Positions 27,461-31,229 of a DNA stretch of 31,229 nucleotides are shown one piece after another (positions within the stretch are counted from its first letter, which is position 1; each line of letters opens with the position of its first letter). Origin of the DNA: a virus. The DNA is taken from the IMG/VR virus record IMGVR_UViG_3300050821_003855, positions 1 through 31,229 of that record; one strand, given 5' to 3'. Below the pieces are notes generated by a model. That model was not told the DNA's origin, ran no database searches, and saw nothing but the letters and a program-made list of their open reading frames with translations. A program made the position numbers and the translations under genes.

Positions 27461-27703
27461 CTACAGCTTCCTGGTGACCAGCACCTCGTCCCCGCTCCAC
27501 GTCATCTCCCAGGCCTGCCCGCATGTCGTGCAGTGGTTGGTGGCGATGTAGACATTCGGGTCCGAGTTGGTGGCGTTGCCGTTGCCGTCATAGACGATGT
27601 CCCACTCCAGCGCCGGCTCCTGCGGAGCGACCACGCGGGTGATCCGGCACAGCGCTGGATCGTTTGGGCAGTCTGGATTGCGCTGGCGCGCGATGCCGCT
27701 CAT
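27461..27703 (-). CDS. Cysteine-containing small protein, 80 aa
   Basis: ATG at 27703 overlaps the tail fibre stop (TGATG). The N-terminus has C12 and C19 in CPNDPALC; the C-terminus has CTTCGQAWEMTWSGDEVLV with a CxxC. Four cysteines in two pairs, with a WEMTW strand after the second, suggest a small metal-binding or disulfide-linked module in a beta-rich protein. No family is recognised. It is the first gene after the fibre. Confidence 0.65.
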   Translation of the reverse strand: MSGIARQRNPDCPNDPALCRITRVVAPQEPALEWDIVYDGNGNATNSDPNVYIATNHCTTCGQAWEMTWSGDEVLVTRKL

Positions 27704-29208
27704 CAGTGCAGCCTTGCTTCCAGGGTTTCGACGCGCGCGGTCAGTGCTGTGTTCATCGCAGCGAGTTCCTTGATCGCATTGACCGCGGCGGCGAGGATCG
27801 GTGCGTCGGTGATGCCAAGCGATGGTTCGTCACCGTCATCCGGCATTGCCATGCCGACGACGCGCACAGCCTCGGGAATGATCGGGCGCAGCTGTTGCGC
27901 ACTGAAGCCGATTTCCGGCGGGTGAATGACCATCGTCGCATCGTCCGGCACAATGCCTGGAATGCGGATGAAGCCGATCGGCTCTATTTGCAGGATCTCC
28001 TTCAGCCCGACCGTCGCTGGTGCAATGTTCTGCTTGCCGCGCACATCAGAGTTGGAGGTGTAGCCGGCAGCGTTGATCCAGCCACTGAATTGTGCGGTGG
28101 CACCGCCGTTGGTCGCATACAGCGTGGCATCGACGTATAAATCCCAGAATGTAGGGGTGCTGTGGTAATCGACGTTCTGGTTGGGCGTGTAGGCTCCAGC
28201 TGCTTTCCACCGCGCGTCGCCCTGTCCAGCCGTCAGCAACTGCCCCTGACCGCCACCATTGATCGCGTAGTTCAGCGCGTAGCCATCCCAGCCGAACGCA
28301 TACCAAACGCCGCTGTTGTAGACGCCCGTGAAGTTAAGGCCGAGGCTACCGTTGATCGTGATATTGCTGATGGTCGGATTGTTGAAATATGGGTTGCTGC
28401 CATAATTGACGACTTGGTCCGGCGTGTAAGTGTTGATGCTCAGGAACTGGCTGTAGCACCACTGCGGGCTGATGATCTGATATTGATAGCCGCCATCGAC
28501 GTAACATGTGACCCACGAACCATCCCAGCCGAATGCGTGGGTGTGGCCGCCGCTGTAGTTTGCGTAGCTGATGCCGGTGCCGAACGTGGTGATCGTGCCG
28601 ACCGGGTCGATGTAGAACTGCGCCGCCGCCGTCCCCGTGCCGCTGCCGATCCACGCCAGAGCACCATTGCTCCGGTTCCACTGCCACCACCAGCCGCTTT
28701 GAAATTGAAAATTGAGGGTGCTCGCGTCGCCAGCCAGCACGTAGTCCGATGCGACATCGCGCGCGGCATAGACCTGCGCGGCATAAACGCCGCCTCCCGC
28801 GGAGATATATCCGTCCGCCTGGATATTGCCGTTCGAGACGACAGCGTTCGCGGTGACGGTGCTGTTCACCGTGAGAGGGCCGGTCAGCGTGCCGCCAGAC
28901 AAAGGCAGGCCGGCGTTCGCATCGACATACTGCTGGGTCGCTGCCTCCAACGGCGCAGCTGGATCGGCCGCCAGCGTCAATGGGCCGGTCAGGGTGCCGC
29001 CGCTCCTCAGCAGACCGTTTGCTGCCGTTATATCGGCAGCGACCAGCGCGACTGCCCCGGTTCGCGTGTTGAACGACACGACACCGGCCGATCCGCCAGC
29101 ACCGGCACTGGCGACCCACTTGGTGCCGTCCCACGTCCAGACGACGCCGTTGGGGCCGGTGTAGGTCAGGCCATTGGTGGGCGCGTCGGGGAAGTTCAGC
29201 GCGGCCAC
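27703..29208 (-). CDS. Tail fibre with C-terminal S74 chaperone, 501 aa
   Basis: ATG at 29208, three bases after the upstream fibre stop. The front is ALNFPDAPTNGLTYTGPNGV then a carbohydrate-like VWTWDGTKWV strand, SFNTRTGAVALVAADITAAN, GLLRSGGTLTGPLTLAADPA, and a second LPLSGGTLTGPL. A beta-rich Trp/Tyr/Gly shaft follows. The last 115 residues are an S74 chaperone: SDVRGK with S387 and K392 at the five-residue dyad spacing, then LKEILQIEPIGFIRI and a C-terminal helix. It is expected to trimerise and self-cleave. It shares the SFN-RTG/SGGTLTG module with its neighbour. Confidence 0.88.
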   Translation of the reverse strand: MAALNFPDAPTNGLTYTGPNGVVWTWDGTKWVASAGAGGSAGVVSFNTRTGAVALVAADITAANGLLRSGGTLTGPLTLAADPAAPLEAATQQYVDANAGLPLSGGTLTGPLTVNSTVTANAVVSNGNIQADGYISAGGGVYAAQVYAARDVASDYVLAGDASTLNFQFQSGWWWQWNRSNGALAWIGSGTGTAAAQFYIDPVGTITTFGTGISYANYSGGHTHAFGWDGSWVTCYVDGGYQYQIISPQWCYSQFLSINTYTPDQVVNYGSNPYFNNPTISNITINGSLGLNFTGVYNSGVWYAFGWDGYALNYAINGGGQGQLLTAGQGDARWKAAGAYTPNQNVDYHSTPTFWDLYVDATLYATNGGATAQFSGWINAAGYTSNSDVRGKQNIAPATVGLKEILQIEPIGFIRIPGIVPDDATMVIHPPEIGFSAQQLRPIIPEAVRVVGMAMPDDGDEPSLGITDAPILAAAVNAIKELAAMNTALTARVETLEARLH

Positions 29209-29211
29209 GGC

Positions 29212-31229
29212 TCAGAGGTCCGCTGATGCACTAAAGCCAAAGGTCCAGGCGTAGGCTCCATCAGCCACCCCGATCACGGAGGCGAATAAGCCATCGGGGC
29301 AGCCGGCGTAGCCTGAGCTTGATACGTTGGTCAGGGCCTCGCCGAAGACAGCGATCGTCGGCGGCGCACGCATCAAAGTGGGAAATGGTTGCGTGATGTA
29401 TATCGTGGTCCCTGCCGAGATATATCCCGCATAACTGCCCCCCAGATAGTTCGCTGCCGTGCTCGCATAGAAGAAGCGGAGGCACTTGGCCCAGTCCTGC
29501 TGTGGGTCCGGCTTCTCCAGCGGCGTTGCGACGCTACCGATTTCTAACTGCACACCCCATAGTGTGAAGGTGCCACTTTGCACGCCGATGCCACCAGCGA
29601 ATGAATTATTGGTGGTGCCGGATGACAACCAGAAGCTCACCGGCGTTGCGCTATCACCATTGGTGCCGACTGTTTTGCCGCTCGTGCTCGGCACTGTGAA
29701 AGTCCGGCTGTAGCGGGTCCACGTCGTGCTGATGGTAACGGCCTGTCCGGTGCCTGACACATAAGCTGATGGTGAACCGCCTGAACCAAAACTCTGGTCG
29801 ATTGATACACCGATCTTTGGTGTGCCAGTCGCCGCTTTGGCCCAGAATGATACTGTCACCGTCTTGTTAGACAGCCGCCGGACATCTTCCATATTCTGGT
29901 AGAAAGCAGAGTAGCTCGCAGCCCCAGCGCCCCCGGTAAACACAATCTGTGCTGCTCGCGTCGCTGCTTCGTCACCGATAGCCGCACGGTCGGCATCTGT
30001 CAGTGCAATGCTGGTAACGCTCATGGTGCCGTTGGTGAACCCAACCCAAAATCTGTCGAGGCTCACGGCAGAGGTGGTGAACGGTCCATTGCCACGCTGC
30101 GCGATGTTGAATAACGGGTTGTGGAAGAAATTGCGTCCGACGTTGCTCGCGTTCGCTGGTGTTGCGGTTGCTGCGGCAACGGCTGCGGTAACGAATGCGG
30201 TCGAAGCCACCGATGTATCGTTGTCTCCAGGGGCTGCGGTCGGTGCTCGCGGATCACCAGTGAATACGGGGGAAGCCAGCGGCGCATAGGGCGCGAGCGT
30301 GGTGGTCCAGTCGGTGATGTCGGAATGCGTCAGCGTGATCGCACCAGTGCGCGTCGCCACGCTTTGCACGGGCGCGGCGGTTGCAGCACCTGCTGCTGTG
30401 ACATAACCCGCCGGGTTGTTTGCGGCATACCGCGATGTGTCGGTCGGATGCACGTGATCCGGTCTGGCGTATGTCGCCAGCGTGCCGATGGCGGCCGTGC
30501 CATTCATCAGTGGTGTGGTGACGGTGTTCGGCGCTGGCGGCGCGGCGCCATTGCTGGCTGCTGTCAGGCGGCCCTTGGCGTCTACCGTGAGCGACGCATA
30601 GGTGTAGCTGCCTGCTGTGACCGCGGTCGCGACCAGCGTCGGGCCTGGATACGTGCCGGTGAGATCGCCGCTTGCCGCACCGGATGGCGGTCCAGAATGA
30701 GCATCGACATACTGGCGCGTCGCCGCCTGCAACGGGGCGGATGGGTCGGCGCTTAGGTTGAGTGCTCCGGCAAGGGTGACATCACCGCTACCCTGCGCGA
30801 TGGTGACGGCGTGGGTTCCCGCCGTGGCGTCGAATATCCAGAATCCGGCCGTGCCTGCCCATGCACCAGCCCACCATACATTGCCGCCTGTGGCATTGTA
30901 ACGAATTAGACACGGGCTACTGTCGGATTGTAGCACGATCGGCGTCCAAGAATTGTCTTGGATCGCGAGCGACCCCGTCAAAGTGCCGCCGGTCAGCGCC
31001 AAGGGCGTGTAGGTCAACGCCGTCGTCACATCGCCCGACGTGAGCGAGACGACTCCGGTCCGGCTGTTGAATGACGCGACACCAGCCGTCCCGCCGCCGC
31101 CGGCCCCGGCATTCGTCGCTGCGACCCAGGCCTGCGAGGTGCCGTCGTCAAAGGCGATATAAAGCTGACCGCCCGTGCTGTCCCACCACAGCGTCCCTGG
31201 CGGTTCAACCGGCGGCGTCGGGGAGATCA
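29212..31229 (-). CDS. Tail fibre, 5'-truncated by window edge (~672 aa visible)
   Basis: The frame is open from the edge (31227) with no stop; a GTG at 31029 is internal. Visible N-terminal sequence includes [19 protein letters not shown] and QAWVAATN, typical of phage fibre fronts, then [20 protein letters not shown] and [12 protein letters not shown]. Middle modules include [36 protein letters not shown] and [16 protein letters not shown]. The C-terminal ~300 residues begin [20 protein letters not shown] and resemble a beta-sandwich carbohydrate-binding end with DRFWVGFTN. No S74 motif is seen. Receptor binding is likely. Confidence 0.85.
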   Translation of the reverse strand, partial: ISPTPPVEPPGTLWWDSTGGQLYIAFDDGTSQAWVAATNAGAGGGGTAGVASFNSRTGVVSLTSGDVTTALTYTPLALTGGTLTGSLAIQDNSWTPIVLQSDSSPCLIRYNATGGNVWWAGAWAGTAGFWIFDATAGTHAVTIAQGSGDVTLAGALNLSADPSAPLQAATRQYVDAHSGPPSGAASGDLTGTYPGPTLVATAVTAGSYTYASLTVDAKGRLTAASNGAAPPAPNTVTTPLMNGTAAIGTLATYARPDHVHPTDTSRYAANNPAGYVTAAGAATAAPVQSVATRTGAITLTHSDITDWTTTLAPYAPLASPVFTGDPRAPTAAPGDNDTSVASTAFVTAAVAAATATPANASNVGRNFFHNPLFNIAQRGNGPFTTSAVSLDRFWVGFTNGTMSVTSIALTDADRAAIGDEAATRAAQIVFTGGAGAASYSAFYQNMEDVRRLSNKTVTVSFWAKAATGTPKIGVSIDQSFGSGGSPSAYVSGTGQAVTISTTWTRYSRTFTVPSTSGKTVGTNGDSATPVSFWLSSGTTNNSFAGGIGVQSGTFTLWGVQLEIGSVATPLEKPDPQQDWAKCLRFFYASTAANYLGGSYAGYISAGTTIYITQPFPTLMRAPPTIAVFGEALTNVSSSGYAGCPDGLFASVIGVADGAYAWTFGFSASADL

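Noticed and set aside
28162-29226. Rightward 354-codon frame opposite the S74 fibre gene
   Set aside because: Antisense shadow; no domain, and the fibre frame has clear modules.
29212-31029. Starting the right-edge fibre at the GTG at 31029
   Set aside because: The frame is open to the window edge and its upstream residues ([19 protein letters not shown]) are a typical fibre front, so GTG is internal.
1-31229. Integrase, attachment sites or insertion sequence
   Set aside because: No recombinase or transposase pattern and no flanking direct repeats were found, apart from the HNH gene.

Overview
The window is a GC-rich segment of a tailed bacteriophage (or prophage) genome with a contractile (myovirus-type) tail. 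The host is probably an alphaproteobacterium. The main clue is the C-terminal half of a GcrA-type cell-cycle regulator at the left edge, a family largely confined to Alphaproteobacteria, and the GC-rich codon use agrees. I see no tRNA, rRNA, CRISPR array, integrase or insertion sequence, so free phage and prophage cannot be told apart here.

Layout. Bases 1-4525 are a rightward block of small accessory genes: a partial gcrA-like gene, several short unknown proteins in tight or overlapping order, a CxxCxxCC (YkgJ-type) cysteine-cluster protein, and a 171-aa protein with an HYS/GLWLS/WYYGWDCASG pattern. One leftward gene (284-748) encodes a small probable ribbon-helix-helix protein. It diverges from the rightward genes across a control region (749-915) with helically phased GTTG repeats and a long imperfect inverted repeat. 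A second half-site cluster (CTGAGA/TCTCAG) lies at 2063-2109.

Bases 4521-31229 are a single leftward late operon, entering from the right edge and ending at a strong intrinsic terminator (4521-4553) that abuts the convergent rightward block. In transcription order it has: two tail fibres (one cut by the edge, one ending in an S74 self-cleaving chaperone domain); head-tail completion genes (gp10-like, head closure, neck terminator-like) interspersed with tiny membrane, HTH, helical and zinc-ribbon proteins; a set of beta-rich virion proteins ending in an 820-aa LamG protein with about 16 copies of a TQADQTLAA-type repeat; an HNH endonuclease; the DUF3383 tail sheath; a proline-rich protein; a membrane protein; the DUF3277 tail tube; a tail assembly chaperone with a programmed -1 frameshift; the baseplate hub; a tape measure protein with a lysozyme-like domain; Dit-like protein; Pam3 gp18-like plug; gp138-like spike; gp25-like wedge and a shorter paralogue of its C-terminus; gpJ/gp47-like wedge; DUF2612 protein; another S74 tail fibre; and three small 3' genes.

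Most late genes overlap by ATGA or TGATG, so translation is probably coupled throughout. Together the late genes build the neck, contractile sheath, tube, baseplate, spike and receptor-binding fibres. The capsid, portal and terminase genes are expected beyond the right edge. The observations most worth checking are the chaperone frameshift site, the divergent control region, the 80-aa helical protein that may be Acb2-like, the TQADQT repeat protein, the duplicated wedge tail, and the HNH gene whose 3' end carries the Shine-Dalgarno sequence of the sheath gene.
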